Source of the DNA: CAZTHK01 sp964613215
GTDB taxonomy: Bacteria > Krumholzibacteriota > Krumholzibacteriia > Krumholzibacteriales > CAZTHK01
Assembly (NCBI GenBank): GCA_964613215.1
Contig: CAZTHK010000005.1
Coordinates: forward strand, 62,001-126,000
Reading direction: 5' to 3'
DNA length: 64,000 bases
Under the pieces are notes generated by a model. It ran no database searches, had not been told where the DNA came from, and was given only the letters and a program-made list of their open reading frames with translations. Positions 1 through 8,297 of this stretch are shown piece after piece; position 1 is the stretch's first letter; the number at the start of each line of letters is the position of its first letter. A program made the position numbers and the translations under genes.

Positions 1-290
1 ATGGCCCTCTTGTCGATGAATGCGGCGGTTGGTATATTCGAATTCAGTATTGCATCACGAATGGCAACGGCAGCATCCAATCTTCCGCCAAAGGTGTTAA
101 TACGGTATATGATCAGATCATAACCCTCTTCGGCCGCCTGGCCGGTAGCCCTCTGGATGAATGGAGCCAGCCCAAGCTGAATCTCGCCCTTCACCGGGAT
201 AACCAGCACTCCGGCACCGCTCAAACCCTGATCCCCTGCAGCGGTGACGGCGAAGAATAATATTATCCATAAAATAATTAATCTTTTCAT
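1..290 (-). CDS. NfeD-like membrane ClpP-class serine protease, N-terminal part
   Basis: Only the first 96 or so codons are in the window; the gene runs off the left edge. The ATG is at 288-290 on the minus strand. The product begins with a short basic stretch and a hydrophobic signal/anchor segment (residues 4-17), then a ClpP/crotonase-type beginning: GVLVIPVKGEI and YDLIIYRINTFGGRLDAA. In NfeD-family proteins this region is followed by a Ser-Lys protease site and membrane helices, which lie outside the window. The family cleaves membrane-associated substrates such as stomatin-like proteins. The match rests on the beta-strand spacing and the TFGGRLDAA motif, which resembles the TPGG motif of the family, with Phe replacing Pro here. 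SppA-type peptidase is the main alternative. Confidence 0.72.
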   Translation of the reverse strand, partial: MKRLIILWIILFFAVTAAGDQGLSGAGVLVIPVKGEIQLGLAPFIQRATGQAAEEGYDLIIYRINTFGGRLDAAVAIRDAILNSNIPTAAFIDKRA

Positions 291-409
291 AATCTGACCC
301 TGTAGGGAAATCTATTTCTTTTTGCCGATTTAGTCAATAGTATTCTATTCAACTGCAGTAATATGAATAATAATCATTTAATTATAAGGAGCAACATCCG
401 AAAATTAAC

Positions 410-437
410 TTGACGAGGGTTTAGATATTGATAATAT
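410..437 (+). promoter_or_regulatory. sigma-70-type promoter of tRNA-Ala
   Basis: TTGACG at 410-415 and TAATAT at 432-437 are separated by 16 bases. The predicted start is near 444, about 13 bases before the mature tRNA. Read by eye against the TTGACA/TATAAT consensus (5/6 and 4/6). Confidence 0.5.
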
Positions 438-456
438 CAGTAAGGAAAGAAAGGTT

Positions 457-532
457 GGGGTTGTAGCTCAGCTGGGAGAGCGCTTGTCTGGCAGACAAGA
501 GGTCACGGGTTCGATCCCCGTCAACTCCACCA
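457..532 (+). tRNA. tRNA-Ala (anticodon GGC)
   Basis: A complete 76-base cloverleaf. The acceptor stem GGGGTTG pairs with CAACTCC and contains the G3:U70 pair that identifies alanine tRNA. The anticodon arm is CTTGT-CTGGCAG-ACAAG, giving anticodon GGC (reads GCC/GCU). The T arm is ACGGG-TTCGATC-CCCGT. The CCA end is encoded (530-532). A run of eight T follows immediately (533-540) and probably ends the transcript. No second tRNA is adjacent. Confidence 0.97.
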
Positions 533-541
533 TTTTTTTTA

Positions 542-569
542 TTGTCATTAAATTTATATGGAGTAGAAT
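542..569 (+). promoter_or_regulatory. promoter for the GlmU-like/pterin-binding operon
   Basis: TTGTCA (542-547) and TAGAAT (564-569), each 5/6 to consensus, are spaced 16 bases apart. It sits directly after the T run that follows the tRNA and 50 bases before the GTG start at 619. Confidence 0.55.
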
Positions 570-618
570 TAGCGGGTGACTGAGATGGATACAGAATTGA
601 TAAGGGGAGTGATCAACC

Positions 619-2016
619 GTGAATAAAGAAAGGTTTCCGTCAGTACTGTATATATTTGAGGATGCTCGCTTCCCCAACTTTTTTCCCCTCTCCCTCTACA
701 AACCGGTATATGATCTCAGAATCGGGATGGAAAACCTGGGCAGCAGGTTAATATATGATCTGGATCCGGACAGGGTGGTTTATCTTTGCCGTCCCTATCT
801 GGCCAATACTCTCTCCGAAGACCGGGAACAGCAGAAGGTGGAAAAGCCCTTTCAGGTAAACCGGGCCGAAGATTCCGAAGCACTATTCCTGAATGGCCGT
901 TTGCTGACCCTCCAGGATGAACTTGGTGAAATGCTTCAGAAACTGGAGAAGAACACCCTGTTTCATAAAAACGGCAGGACAGTGGCGGCATGGCTGGATA
1001 AGGACAAAGTTGCACCATTAGTGGAATATATCATGGAGCCTCTGTCGGATGAAAATATTACCCGGATTCTACAGATGATCGGAGGGAAAATCGGCGGGCC
1101 TGATTCCGGAAAAGGAAAGGTTGAGAATGAAGATGATGGAAAGATAAATGGTATAGTGGAGTGGGGAGGGAAAAATGGAATTAACATCAGAGAAACAGGT
1201 ATTACCCTGCTTTCGCATGTGTGGCAGTTGATTGGCAACAATGCCAGATGTATAAAGGATGACTACCAGAAGAATCCGCTGAGAGGAACCGCTCCCGAAA
1301 GTGAATTGTTCAAGGGTGTTAATATGATAAACGAGGAAGACATTGTTATTGGATCCGAGGTGGAGGTCAGGTCGGGGACCGTTCTGGACGCATCGGATGG
1401 CCCGGTGATAATAGACAGCAGTGTTATAATCGAACCCAATGCCATAATATTCGGTCCCTGTTTTATAGGTAAAAATTCAGTAATCAGGGGCGGGGCAAAA
1501 ATTGGCCAGGGTACCACCATAGGTGATTATTGCAAGATAGGGGGTGAGGTGGAGGAGACCATAATATCCTCCTACACCAATAAGCAGCACGAAGGTTTCC
1601 TGGGCCATTCATATATCGGATCGTGGATTAATATGGGGGCCGGTTGCTGTAACAGCGATCTCAAGAATAACTATGATCATATAGAGGCCTGGAGTGCCGG
1701 TAAGATAAGAAAAACGGGCAGGAGGTTTCTGGGTGCGGTAATCGGGGATCACTCCAAGGTTGCTATAAATACAAGGATTAATACCGGGACGGTTATAGGA
1801 TTCTGTTCCAATGTGATCCCGCTGGGTTTCACTCCCAAATTCATACCCAGTTTCACCTGGAATATGGAGCCTGAGTTCGATGAGTATCAGCTGGACAAGG
1901 CGATATCTACAGCAGAGATAATGATGGACAGAAGGGGAATAGAATTATCACCCGCCTTTGAAGACCTGTTCACTTACATCTATAAATCCTGCAGGCAGAG
2001 TGGTCATAAAATATAA
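619..2016 (+). CDS. GlmU-like sugar-phosphate nucleotidyltransferase/acetyltransferase (alternative bacterial type)
   Basis: A 465-residue protein of the GlmU-related family found mainly in Bacteroidetes and relatives, predicted to act on UDP-GlcNAc-type precursors of the envelope. The N-terminus has the family signature of a nucleotidyltransferase-like domain that lacks the usual GxGTR loop (ARFPNFFPLSLYKPVYDLRIG, where the R-x-G after 'DL' is typical). From about residue 235 onward there are left-handed beta-helix hexapeptide repeats (VIIDSSVIIEPNAIIFGPCFIG and following), ending in a GlmU-like stretch with NMGAGCCNSDLKNNY and the substrate-site GAVIGDHSKVAINT. Start is GTG at 619 with AGGGGAG ten bases upstream. 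It is followed after 12 bases by the pterin-binding gene and probably cotranscribed. Exact sugar substrate is inferred from the family only. Confidence 0.8.
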   Translation: MNKERFPSVLYIFEDARFPNFFPLSLYKPVYDLRIGMENLGSRLIYDLDPDRVVYLCRPYLANTLSEDREQQKVEKPFQVNRAEDSEALFLNGRLLTLQDELGEMLQKLEKNTLFHKNGRTVAAWLDKDKVAPLVEYIMEPLSDENITRILQMIGGKIGGPDSGKGKVENEDDGKINGIVEWGGKNGINIRETGITLLSHVWQLIGNNARCIKDDYQKNPLRGTAPESELFKGVNMINEEDIVIGSEVEVRSGTVLDASDGPVIIDSSVIIEPNAIIFGPCFIGKNSVIRGGAKIGQGTTIGDYCKIGGEVEETIISSYTNKQHEGFLGHSYIGSWINMGAGCCNSDLKNNYDHIEAWSAGKIRKTGRRFLGAVIGDHSKVAINTRINTGTVIGFCSNVIPLGFTPKFIPSFTWNMEPEFDEYQLDKAISTAEIMMDRRGIELSPAFEDLFTYIYKSCRQSGHKI

Positions 2017-2028
2017 AAAGAAAGATAA

Positions 2029-2829
2029 ATGTCTCGAACTATCCTGATAGGGGAAAAGATAAACAGCAGTAATAACAGGATAAAAAGCATCCTGTCCAAG
2101 CGGGAAAAGCAGCCTCTTATGGAGATAGTGAGAAAACAGGAGGCGGGTAAAGCCTCCTTTGTGGATGTGAATGCCTCCATGATGATGAAGGAGGAGTGGG
2201 AAGCTCTGGAATGGGCTGTGGAGCTGATACTGGAGAATTCCCGTCTGGGAGTTTCGGTGGACAGTTCGGACAGCGGGATTCTTTTCAGAGCGGCTGAAAA
2301 GTATGGGGAAAGAATTCTGATCAACTCACTCTCCAGTGACAGCAAGTTGATCAGCCAGGCACTTCGGGTTTTGGGAGAGTCCGGTGCCAGTGCCATTATA
2401 ATGCTGAAATCACGGGAGAAGATGCCAGCCGGGGTGGAAGAGAGGCTGGAACTTGCTGATATGGCCAGGGGGTTAATAGATGGTTCTTCCGTATCTTCTG
2501 ACAGGATCTTCCTTGATCCTGTATTTACACCGGCAGCTCTATCAGCAGGGGGGATGTGGGGCATACTGGATACTGTGTCCCGGCTGAAAGAGGATCATCC
2601 CCGGTACAGGGTGGTGGGTGGACTGTCTAATATTTCCTACGGGATGCCTTCCAGAAGATTGATCAACAGAACATTCCTGGGCATGTTGTTATCAAGGGGA
2701 ATGGATGCCATTATTGCTGATGTAACAGATGCTGGACTGCTGGAAGCCCTCATCACAGCTGAATTCCTGCTTGGCTATGATGAAGGCGGCAGGGGGTTTT
2801 TGCAATACTACAGGTCCAGGAGATCCTGA
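2029..2829 (+). CDS. pterin-binding (methyltetrahydrofolate methyltransferase/DHPS-like) protein
   Basis: A 266-residue TIM-barrel protein that begins ILIGEKINSSNNRI, the typical opening of methyltetrahydrofolate:corrinoid methyltransferases (AcsE, and the pterin domain of MetH). Further family marks are FVDVNASM after beta-2, GVSVDSSDSG, ILINSLSSD, IFLDPVFTPA and VVGGLSNISYGMP. Length fits the stand-alone AcsE/MtgA type (about 260) and it has no corrinoid domain of its own. It could transfer a methyl group from methyl-THF to a corrinoid protein, or serve as a split module of B12-dependent methionine synthase; a homocysteine methyltransferase-MTHFR fusion lies at 61326-63200. No corrinoid protein is in the window. 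Dihydropteroate synthase is less likely because the opening motif is of the methyltransferase type. Confidence 0.8.
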   Translation: MSRTILIGEKINSSNNRIKSILSKREKQPLMEIVRKQEAGKASFVDVNASMMMKEEWEALEWAVELILENSRLGVSVDSSDSGILFRAAEKYGERILINSLSSDSKLISQALRVLGESGASAIIMLKSREKMPAGVEERLELADMARGLIDGSSVSSDRIFLDPVFTPAALSAGGMWGILDTVSRLKEDHPRYRVVGGLSNISYGMPSRRLINRTFLGMLLSRGMDAIIADVTDAGLLEALITAEFLLGYDEGGRGFLQYYRSRRS

Positions 2830-3296
2830 GCGGACAGCCACTCATCCTTGTAAGTGACTACCATACAATTAGATAAAGAGCATTAATAATATGCCACACC
2901 GGTGGCATAATTATTGAATGTATATTTATTCGCACGCGGAATGTTCCCTGTTGGTTCGTGGCTTGTCATTTGCGTGGTTCTCATCCTCACGTGAAGAAGC
3001 ACACGCGGTGATACACGTTCCATACGGGGAACTTTTATTTTATCCTACCATTAATTTCTCTCTGGTTCAAGATATATTAATTGCATTTGAAATTCCCCCT
3101 GCAGATTCAGTGTTATATGATGATTCCGTGCTGCCTGAAAGCAATTGACAAGAAAGTGGTATTTTAGTGAACATTTACTTTGACAACCAGAACCCGGTGT
3201 GATAAAAGTTATTATAATATCGCAGCTCAAAATGAATAGAGGAAGTGATGAGCAATTGTTAGCAGAGTGTTCCAATTAAAAGAGAGGTGTTAGGAA
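2830..3296. other. 467-base intergenic region upstream of HU
   Basis: No convincing gene. It holds the hairpin at 2885-2915. A good -10 box (TATAAT, 3213-3218) has no good -35 at the normal spacing. Two TTGACA hexamers (3145-3150 and 3180-3185) lie at unsuitable distances (the second is 27 bases from the -10). The HU transcript probably starts near 3225, giving a leader of about 70 bases that ends in the ribosome site AGAGAGG just before 3297. Confidence 0.4.
2885..2915. repeat. inverted repeat, possible terminator or operator
   Basis: ATGCCAC (2891-2897) and GTGGCAT (2902-2908) form a 7-base-pair stem with a four-base ACCG loop, extended by AATAAT before and AATTATT after. It lies 56 bases after the stop of the pterin-binding gene. 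There is no clean T run, so an intrinsic terminator is possible but not certain. The right arm also resembles a sigma-54 element (TGGCAT-N5-TTGA) with A in place of the -12 C. Confidence 0.45.
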
Positions 3297-3572
3297 ATGA
3301 CAAAATCGGACATCGTTGAAACTATCTCGGAAGAGACCGGGATGAGTAAAAAAGATTCAAATGTAGTGGTTAACATGATCATTGAAAATATATCAAATGC
3401 CCTGGAACGGGGGCAGAAGGTTGAATTAAGGGGATTCGGAAGTTTCAAGGTCAAGGACAGAAAGGCAAGGAAGGCAAGGAATCCCAGGACCGGCGAATCT
3501 GTGGATGTTCCGGCAAAACTGGTACCTTACTTTAAGCCTTCCAGGGAGTTGAAATCTAAGGTGGATGTCTGA
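3297..3572 (+). CDS. HU/IHF-family DNA-binding protein
   Basis: A 91-residue histone-like nucleoid protein that bends DNA as a dimer. The N-terminal helix pair (residues 1-38) is followed by the beta-saddle with RGFGSF at 45-50, the DNA-contacting arm ARKARNPRTGE (56-67) with the intercalating proline P63, and the closing VPYFKPSRELK. IHF-beta-like and HU proteins cannot be separated securely at this level. ATG start with AGAGAGGTG upstream. It is transcribed alone or with the small basic gene at 3679. Confidence 0.95.
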   Translation: MTKSDIVETISEETGMSKKDSNVVVNMIIENISNALERGQKVELRGFGSFKVKDRKARKARNPRTGESVDVPAKLVPYFKPSRELKSKVDV

Positions 3573-3678
3573 TAGTTCCTTCTTTCCGGGGATTATTTGC
3601 AAAATCTGTTTGATATTTGCAGCCTTATATCTTATGTATACCTAAAAGACATTAATTAAGGAGGGGGGGAGGAATATT

Positions 3679-3771
3679 ATGCCCAGCGGAAAGAAAAGAA
3701 AGAGAAAGAAAATTTCAAAGCACAAGAGAAAGAAGAGATTGCGCAAGGACCGCCACAAGAAAAAGAGATAA
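3679..3771 (+). CDS. 30-residue ribosomal small-subunit protein of the mS38 (AURKAIP1/COX24) type
   Basis: ATG at 3679 encodes a 30-residue peptide with 19 Lys/Arg and three His, beginning MPSGKKRKRKKISKHKRKKR and ending RHKKKR. This matches the short bacterial AURKAIP1/COX24-domain proteins annotated in Bacteroidetes and relatives; the domain is that of mitochondrial ribosomal protein mS38 and of actinobacterial bS22. A very strong ribosome site precedes it (AAGGAGGGGGGGAGG at 3658-3672). High expression would fit a ribosomal protein. The PilZ gene follows 15 bases after the stop, so the two may be cotranscribed. It is easily missed because of its size. Confidence 0.85.
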   Translation: MPSGKKRKRKKISKHKRKKRLRKDRHKKKR

Positions 3772-3786
3772 AACTGCAGGGAGAAT

Positions 3787-4137
3787 ATGTCTTTCAAGGA
3801 GCGCAGAAGAGCAAAGAGGGTAGAGAAGAAACTACCCATCACTGTTCTGGGTGGTCCCGAGAAGGTGGCGGGTGAAACCCTTAACATCAGTACCAATGGT
3901 GTCTATTTCACCTGCCCCTACTTTATTGAACCTCTAACCAAGGTACACCTTAGCCTGGTTATTCCGGGCGAGGAGGATTCCCGGGACCAGGTAGAGAGTG
4001 AAGGGGTTGTGGTAAGAGTCGAACCGGAGAGGAAGGACGCCTCTGTGTCCGAGTACAACATAGCTGTATTCTTCAATAGAATATCTGATCCAGATCACAG
4101 CAAGCTGGAATCATTTATCCAACGCTGTCTCGAGTAA
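3787..4137 (+). CDS. PilZ-domain c-di-GMP-binding protein
   Basis: A 116-residue single-domain protein. The c-di-GMP-binding RxxxR motif is in the basic N-terminus (R7 to R11) and the second motif, normally D/NxSxxG, is NISTNG at residues 33-38. The remainder forms the six-strand beta-barrel expected for PilZ. Such proteins work as c-di-GMP effectors on motility, pili or secretion. A diguanylate cyclase lies at 30531-31829 in the same window. Its neighbours are the mS38-type gene upstream and a helical unknown downstream, then the signalling block. Confidence 0.85.
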   Translation: MSFKERRRAKRVEKKLPITVLGGPEKVAGETLNISTNGVYFTCPYFIEPLTKVHLSLVIPGEEDSRDQVESEGVVVRVEPERKDASVSEYNIAVFFNRISDPDHSKLESFIQRCLE

Positions 4138-4169
4138 GATAATTCCAGGCAAAAATTTATTAATTATCT
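4137..4169. repeat. inverted repeat after the PilZ gene
   Basis: AGATAATT (4137-4144) and AATTATCT (4162-4169) are perfect inverted arms of 8 bases separated by 17, starting at the last base of the PilZ stop codon. The stem would be AT-rich and there is no following T run, so terminator function is weakly supported. Confidence 0.35.
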
Positions 4170-4242
4170 AAAGGCGCTTATACTCTGTCCGAATATCTAT
4201 GTAGATCCGGTTTTTGAGCGAAAAAGACACCGCCCGGCCGGT

Positions 4243-4608
4243 ATGAACTCAGCGTATGAATTTTATTTGTACTCCGGTATGAGCTTTCGGATAGCAAAGG
4301 ATACTTCATTGAAGATAATTTTTCTGTACAAGAGGTTATATGATAAAAGCAGAAAGCAACTTGAGGCGTTGAAGCAAGGTGATCTCTGGATGGTGGAGGA
4401 ATTAACCCGGGAGAGGGAGGAGCTCACCGATGAAATATGCAGCATTATCGACCATGGAAGGGTAGATCTGGATAATAATCTTATCAGCAGAAAAGCGCAT
4501 GAATTGACAGAAGCCATCCTCCAGATAGATGAGCAGATAAAAAATGGGTTGATGAGTGAACTGGTAACCAGAAACCGCAAACATTCCGAACTCGAGGTTC
4601 ATGAATAA
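4243..4608 (+). CDS. small helical protein of unknown function
   Basis: A 121-residue, charged, mostly alpha-helical protein with heptad-like stretches (KSRKQLEALKQGD, ELTREREELTDEI, AILQIDEQIKNGL). The length and two long antiparallel helices recall export chaperones of the FlgN/FliT kind, but no diagnostic residues are visible, so this is only a suggestion prompted by the PilZ gene before it and the sigma-54/sigma-28 regulators after it. Start could be ATG 4243 or the internal ATG at 4279; neither has a clear ribosome site. Confidence 0.6.
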   Translation: MNSAYEFYLYSGMSFRIAKDTSLKIIFLYKRLYDKSRKQLEALKQGDLWMVEELTREREELTDEICSIIDHGRVDLDNNLISRKAHELTEAILQIDEQIKNGLMSELVTRNRKHSELEVHE

Positions 4609-4722
4609 ATACCTTCTTATCCCCTGACCGGTTGTTTTGTTAATAAAGCCGGCCAATTCGACATTAAGTCACCTGTTTTATCATCCCCCTCAGGGAAAAG
4701 TGGATGTATTTCCGCCGGGGGG

Positions 4723-4750
4723 TTGACTTTTTGGCGTACCTGATTAAACT
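4723..4750 (+). promoter_or_regulatory. candidate sigma-70 promoter of the signalling operon
   Basis: TTGACT (4723-4728, 5/6) and TAAACT (4745-4750, 4/6) with a 16-base spacer, about 80 bases before the histidine kinase start. Confidence 0.4.
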
Positions 4751-4828
4751 CAAGATATACATTTTTATTGAAGGTATCCGGCAGGTGTGATATCTATCTC
4801 ATTTAGAATTAAAGGAAAGGAAAGCGTT

Positions 4829-6910
4829 TTGGATTATCGGGGATCTATACTGGTTGTGGATGATGAGGAAAACATCCTTGATATACTGGATCAGTTTCTT
4901 TCGGAGAGAAATTATCTGGTGAAAACAGCCAGAAAGGGAGAGCTTGCTCTCCAGATGGCCAGAGAATTCGATCCGGGAGTTGTTCTTATCGATATTAAGT
5001 TGCCCGATTACAACGGGCTGGAACTGATAGAAAAATTCAGGGCCATACAACCCGGGACCAAGTGCGTGGTGATGACCGGTTATGCTTCGATGGAAAGCAC
5101 CATTCAGGCCCTTCGTCTCAATGCCTTCGATTATATTATTAAGCCCTTCGATCTGGTAAAGATTGGCGAAGTAGTGGATGCTGCCTTCAGCCACTTTCTG
5201 CTCAAGCGTGACAGCTCCAGGATAATAAAACGTCTGGAATCAGCTAACCGGCAGCTGGAAAAGAGCAAGCAGGAGTTGAGCCGCAGGGTGATGAAGACCA
5301 ACAGGGAGCTTGCTCATACTAACGATTTGCTGAAGAGGCATGTAACCAGGTTAAAGATGCTCTACCAGATGGGGAGGGATATAAGTTCAAGTGAGGACTG
5401 GAGCGATTCGCTGGACAGATTTCTGATGGCCCTATGCAGCTATATGGATGCAGAGGGGTCGGCTCTTCTGCTTTTCAGTAACAGCGGGGAAGTACTTCAG
5501 GTGAGAACTTCCTACCAGGTGGAAGAACCACTTCTAAAAGAGGCCATCAGCACTTTGAGGAAGATTCACAACCGGGACCTGCTGAGCTGTGAAATATTTG
5601 CCCTGGAAGGCTATTCCCGTGGTAAGGTGAATACCTGCCTGAATATGCCCGGCAAATGGCGGGAAACAGTGATTCCCCTTCAGTACAAGGGAAGATGGCT
5701 GGGATTCATATTCCTGGTCAAACAATATAAATCCAGAAATGAGTATCTTAATGATTACCATTTTATCACAACCATACAGACCATTCTTACCGAGGAAGTA
5801 GCCAATGCGGTTAATATCAGCAGATTAAGAAACCTTAAGAATTTCAATCAGACCATACTGGAAAACATCAATAACGGGGTGCTCAAGACCGACCGGGAGG
5901 GAGGAATAGTATTCCTCAACAGTAAAGCAAGGGAGATGCTGGGGGTAAATTCGGTTGAAGGATTGAAATTTGATCAGGTATTTGACGATCCCGCTACGGA
6001 TGGATCACTGTTTCATTATCTAATTCACAATAAAGGTTCCAGTTTTTCCATGGAGGTTACCCTGACTCCCGGAGGTGTTAGCAGGATGCCGATACGGTTG
6101 AGCACTACCAGGGTTAAAACCGATGAATTCCATGGAAAAACTCTGGTTGCCGTTTTCGAGGACCTGACTGAGCAGAAGAAGATGGAGGAGGAGCTGAGGA
6201 GGAATGACAGGCTCAGGTCCATAGGAGAATTATCGGCGGGGGTGGCCCATGAGATAAGAAATCCACTCACCGGCATAGCTACTACTGCCCAGGTGCTCAA
6301 GGACAGAATGAGGAAAGAATCCGGTAACGTCCGGTATATCTCGGTTATCCTGGACGAGATAAAGCGATTGGACGACATCATTACCAATCTGATGACCTTT
6401 GCCAGGCCATCCTCACCCCAGCCATCCGATTTTCAGCTCAGGGAGCTGATAGCAGAGGTGGCAGCACTGATATCCCGGGAGGCTGAAAGGGAGGGTGTCC
6501 GGATCGAAATCGACGACCGGGTGGAAAATGATTCATGCTATCTGGACCGCAGCCAGATAAAGCAGGTGATTTTGAACATAGCCCTGAACGGAATAGAGGC
6601 ATGTGAGGATGGGGGCAGAGTAATCGTCAAAACAAGGGATTCGGAGGATCCCCGTTACATCCGGATTGAGATTGAAGATAACGGAGTGGGTATCGATGAG
6701 CAGTCCATGGAGAAGTTATACAATCCCTTCTTCACCACAAAATCTGAAGGTACCGGGCTGGGTCTGGCCATATCCAGAAAGATAATGGAAGGTAACGGGG
6801 GGATACTTACCCACCGGAGCGAATTGGGAAAGGGTACCAGCTTTTTTATAGACTTACCCAGGAAGATGGATATATCCTTGAAAGAACAGGAGAGTATGGA
6901 AGCATCATGA
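4829..6910 (+). CDS. receiver-GAF-PAS hybrid sensor histidine kinase (NtrB-like core)
   Basis: A soluble cytoplasmic kinase of 693 residues. It has an N-terminal receiver (ILVVDDE; phosphorylatable D55, switch T83, conserved K105), a coiled-coil linker (about 130-180), a GAF-like region (about 185-330), a PAS segment (about 340-445), a HisKA helix with H474 in GVAHEIRNPLTG, and a HATPase with NIALNGIEA, DNGVGI and GTGLGLAI. No membrane segment is seen, so the signal is intracellular or is relayed through the receiver. I prefer the TTG at 4829, which is preceded by AAGGAAAGGAAAG and places the receiver at the normal distance from the N-terminus; an in-frame GTG at 4787 would add 14 residues. 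The NtrC-type regulator 6924-8297 follows after 13 bases and is the obvious partner. Confidence 0.9.
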   Translation: MDYRGSILVVDDEENILDILDQFLSERNYLVKTARKGELALQMAREFDPGVVLIDIKLPDYNGLELIEKFRAIQPGTKCVVMTGYASMESTIQALRLNAFDYIIKPFDLVKIGEVVDAAFSHFLLKRDSSRIIKRLESANRQLEKSKQELSRRVMKTNRELAHTNDLLKRHVTRLKMLYQMGRDISSSEDWSDSLDRFLMALCSYMDAEGSALLLFSNSGEVLQVRTSYQVEEPLLKEAISTLRKIHNRDLLSCEIFALEGYSRGKVNTCLNMPGKWRETVIPLQYKGRWLGFIFLVKQYKSRNEYLNDYHFITTIQTILTEEVANAVNISRLRNLKNFNQTILENINNGVLKTDREGGIVFLNSKAREMLGVNSVEGLKFDQVFDDPATDGSLFHYLIHNKGSSFSMEVTLTPGGVSRMPIRLSTTRVKTDEFHGKTLVAVFEDLTEQKKMEEELRRNDRLRSIGELSAGVAHEIRNPLTGIATTAQVLKDRMRKESGNVRYISVILDEIKRLDDIITNLMTFARPSSPQPSDFQLRELIAEVAALISREAEREGVRIEIDDRVENDSCYLDRSQIKQVILNIALNGIEACEDGGRVIVKTRDSEDPRYIRIEIEDNGVGIDEQSMEKLYNPFFTTKSEGTGLGLAISRKIMEGNGGILTHRSELGKGTSFFIDLPRKMDISLKEQESMEAS

Positions 6911-6923
6911 AGGAGAAACAGGG

Positions 6924-8297
6924 ATGAAGAGAAAGATATTGATAATAGATGATGAGAAGGCTATCAGGTGGTCTCTGGGGGAGGCCCTGAGGAATATGGA
7001 TTATGAAGTTGAAACCGCGGAGACCGGGGAGAAGGGGGTGGAACTTTATGCTGACGACCTGCCTGACATGGTCATCCTTGATTTGAAACTTCCCGGCATG
7101 AATGGAATAGAGGTGCTGAAGAAGATGAAAGATATGGAGAAGAACATGCCGGTAATAATGATGACGGCTTACGGGGAAATTGAAACTGCGGTGGAAGCGA
7201 TAAAGAATGGGGCCTACGATTTCATCCTGAAGCCATTCCAGCTGGAGAAATTGAAGGTGTCCATCAAGAATGCCTTCGAATCCAGCAGGCTGAAATCAGA
7301 ACTCAAGAATTACCGGGATAAGGAGAGGGAAGCATACGCTTTCGAGAATTTTATCGGGAAGAGTGAGGTGATGAAGGAGGTATTCAGGAAGGTTAAGAAG
7401 ATAGGCAGAAGCAAGGCCAGCACCATTCTGATACAGGGGGAGAGTGGTACCGGGAAGGAGTTGGTGGCCAGGGCCATCCATCAGAGCAGCGGAGAGGGCG
7501 AAAAGAGGCCATTTATGGAGATAAACTGTGCCGCTCTGCCCGAATCACTTCTGGAGAGTGAACTTTTCGGTCATGAGAAGGGTGCCTTCACCGACGCTAA
7601 GAGAAAAAAGAGAGGCCTCTTTGAGCTGGCTGAAGGAGGAACCATATTTCTGGATGAGATCGGTGAGATGGGTATTACTCTTCAGAGCAGGTTGCTCAGG
7701 GTGTTGGAGAATAAAACCTTCAGAAGGGTAGGGGGGGTGAAGGATCTCAAGGTTAATACCAGAATAATATCCGCTACCAACCGGGATCTGAAGGCAGCTA
7801 TAAAAGAGGGAGAGTTCAGGAGTGATCTCTATTACAGGTTACAGGTGATTCCTATATATCTTCCTCCCCTCAGGGACCGCAAGAAGGATATTCCCCTGCT
7901 GGCCGATCATTTCATATCCATGTTCAATAAGGAGTTCAAGAAGAATGTCAAGAAGGTGGGGAAGGAAGTAGTAAAGCTTTTTCAAAATTATAACTGGCCT
8001 GGAAATGTTCGGGAATTAAAAAATGTTATAGAGAGAGCTATGTTGCTGGAGGCGGAGGTTGAGTTGCTGCCTGAACATTTGCCCTCCGAGATAAGATCCG
8101 GAGTTACCAGCCGGGGAGAGGATGCTGAAACCGGGCTGTCTGAAGAGATGTTGCCGGTAACGGTCAAGGAGATGGAAAAACTCCTGATATTGAAAACAGT
8201 GGATATGACAGAGGGGAATAAGTCAAAAGCGTCCAAGCTGCTTGGTATCAGCCGTCAGACCCTCAGGGAAAAGATAAAAACCTACCAGCTTGAATAA
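6924..8297 (+). CDS. NtrC-family sigma-54-dependent response regulator
   Basis: A 457-residue three-domain activator. The receiver is residues 3-115 (D53, T81, K103). The AAA+ domain has Walker A GESGTGKE (172-179), the sigma-54 contact loop GAFTDA (220-225, where the classical sequence is GAFTGA), Walker B FLDE (242-245), and an R finger region in FRSDLYYRL. A Fis-type helix-turn-helix closes the protein (about 430-452, NKSKASKLLGISRQTLREK). It should remodel sigma-54 holoenzyme at -24/-12 promoters when phosphorylated by the kinase encoded just upstream. Confidence 0.95.
   Translation: MKRKILIIDDEKAIRWSLGEALRNMDYEVETAETGEKGVELYADDLPDMVILDLKLPGMNGIEVLKKMKDMEKNMPVIMMTAYGEIETAVEAIKNGAYDFILKPFQLEKLKVSIKNAFESSRLKSELKNYRDKEREAYAFENFIGKSEVMKEVFRKVKKIGRSKASTILIQGESGTGKELVARAIHQSSGEGEKRPFMEINCAALPESLLESELFGHEKGAFTDAKRKKRGLFELAEGGTIFLDEIGEMGITLQSRLLRVLENKTFRRVGGVKDLKVNTRIISATNRDLKAAIKEGEFRSDLYYRLQVIPIYLPPLRDRKKDIPLLADHFISMFNKEFKKNVKKVGKEVVKLFQNYNWPGNVRELKNVIERAMLLEAEVELLPEHLPSEIRSGVTSRGEDAETGLSEEMLPVTVKEMEKLLILKTVDMTEGNKSKASKLLGISRQTLREKIKTYQLE

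Noticed and set aside
468..677. Minus-strand open frame opposite tRNA-Ala and the start of the GlmU-like gene
   Set aside because: Its C-terminal part is the antisense of the tRNA (the familiar false peptide containing GIEPVTSCLP); the tRNA cloverleaf explains the sequence.
2004..2564. 186-codon minus-strand frame
   Set aside because: Antisense of the pterin-binding gene; Ser-rich composition typical of the complement of purine-rich coding DNA.
2903..2918. Sigma-54 promoter TGGCAT-N5-TTGA
   Set aside because: The nearly invariant C of the -12 GC is A, the site is part of a hairpin, and the next gene starts about 380 bases downstream.
2918..3148. 76-codon plus-strand frame in the gap before HU
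   Set aside because: No ribosome site, unusual codon and residue composition, and no recognisable domain; a minus-strand frame at 3051-3275 overlaps it and is equally unconvincing.
3145..3185. Two TTGACA hexamers as -35 boxes for HU
   Set aside because: Neither has a -10 at 15-19 bases; the good TATAAT at 3213 is 27 bases from the second one.
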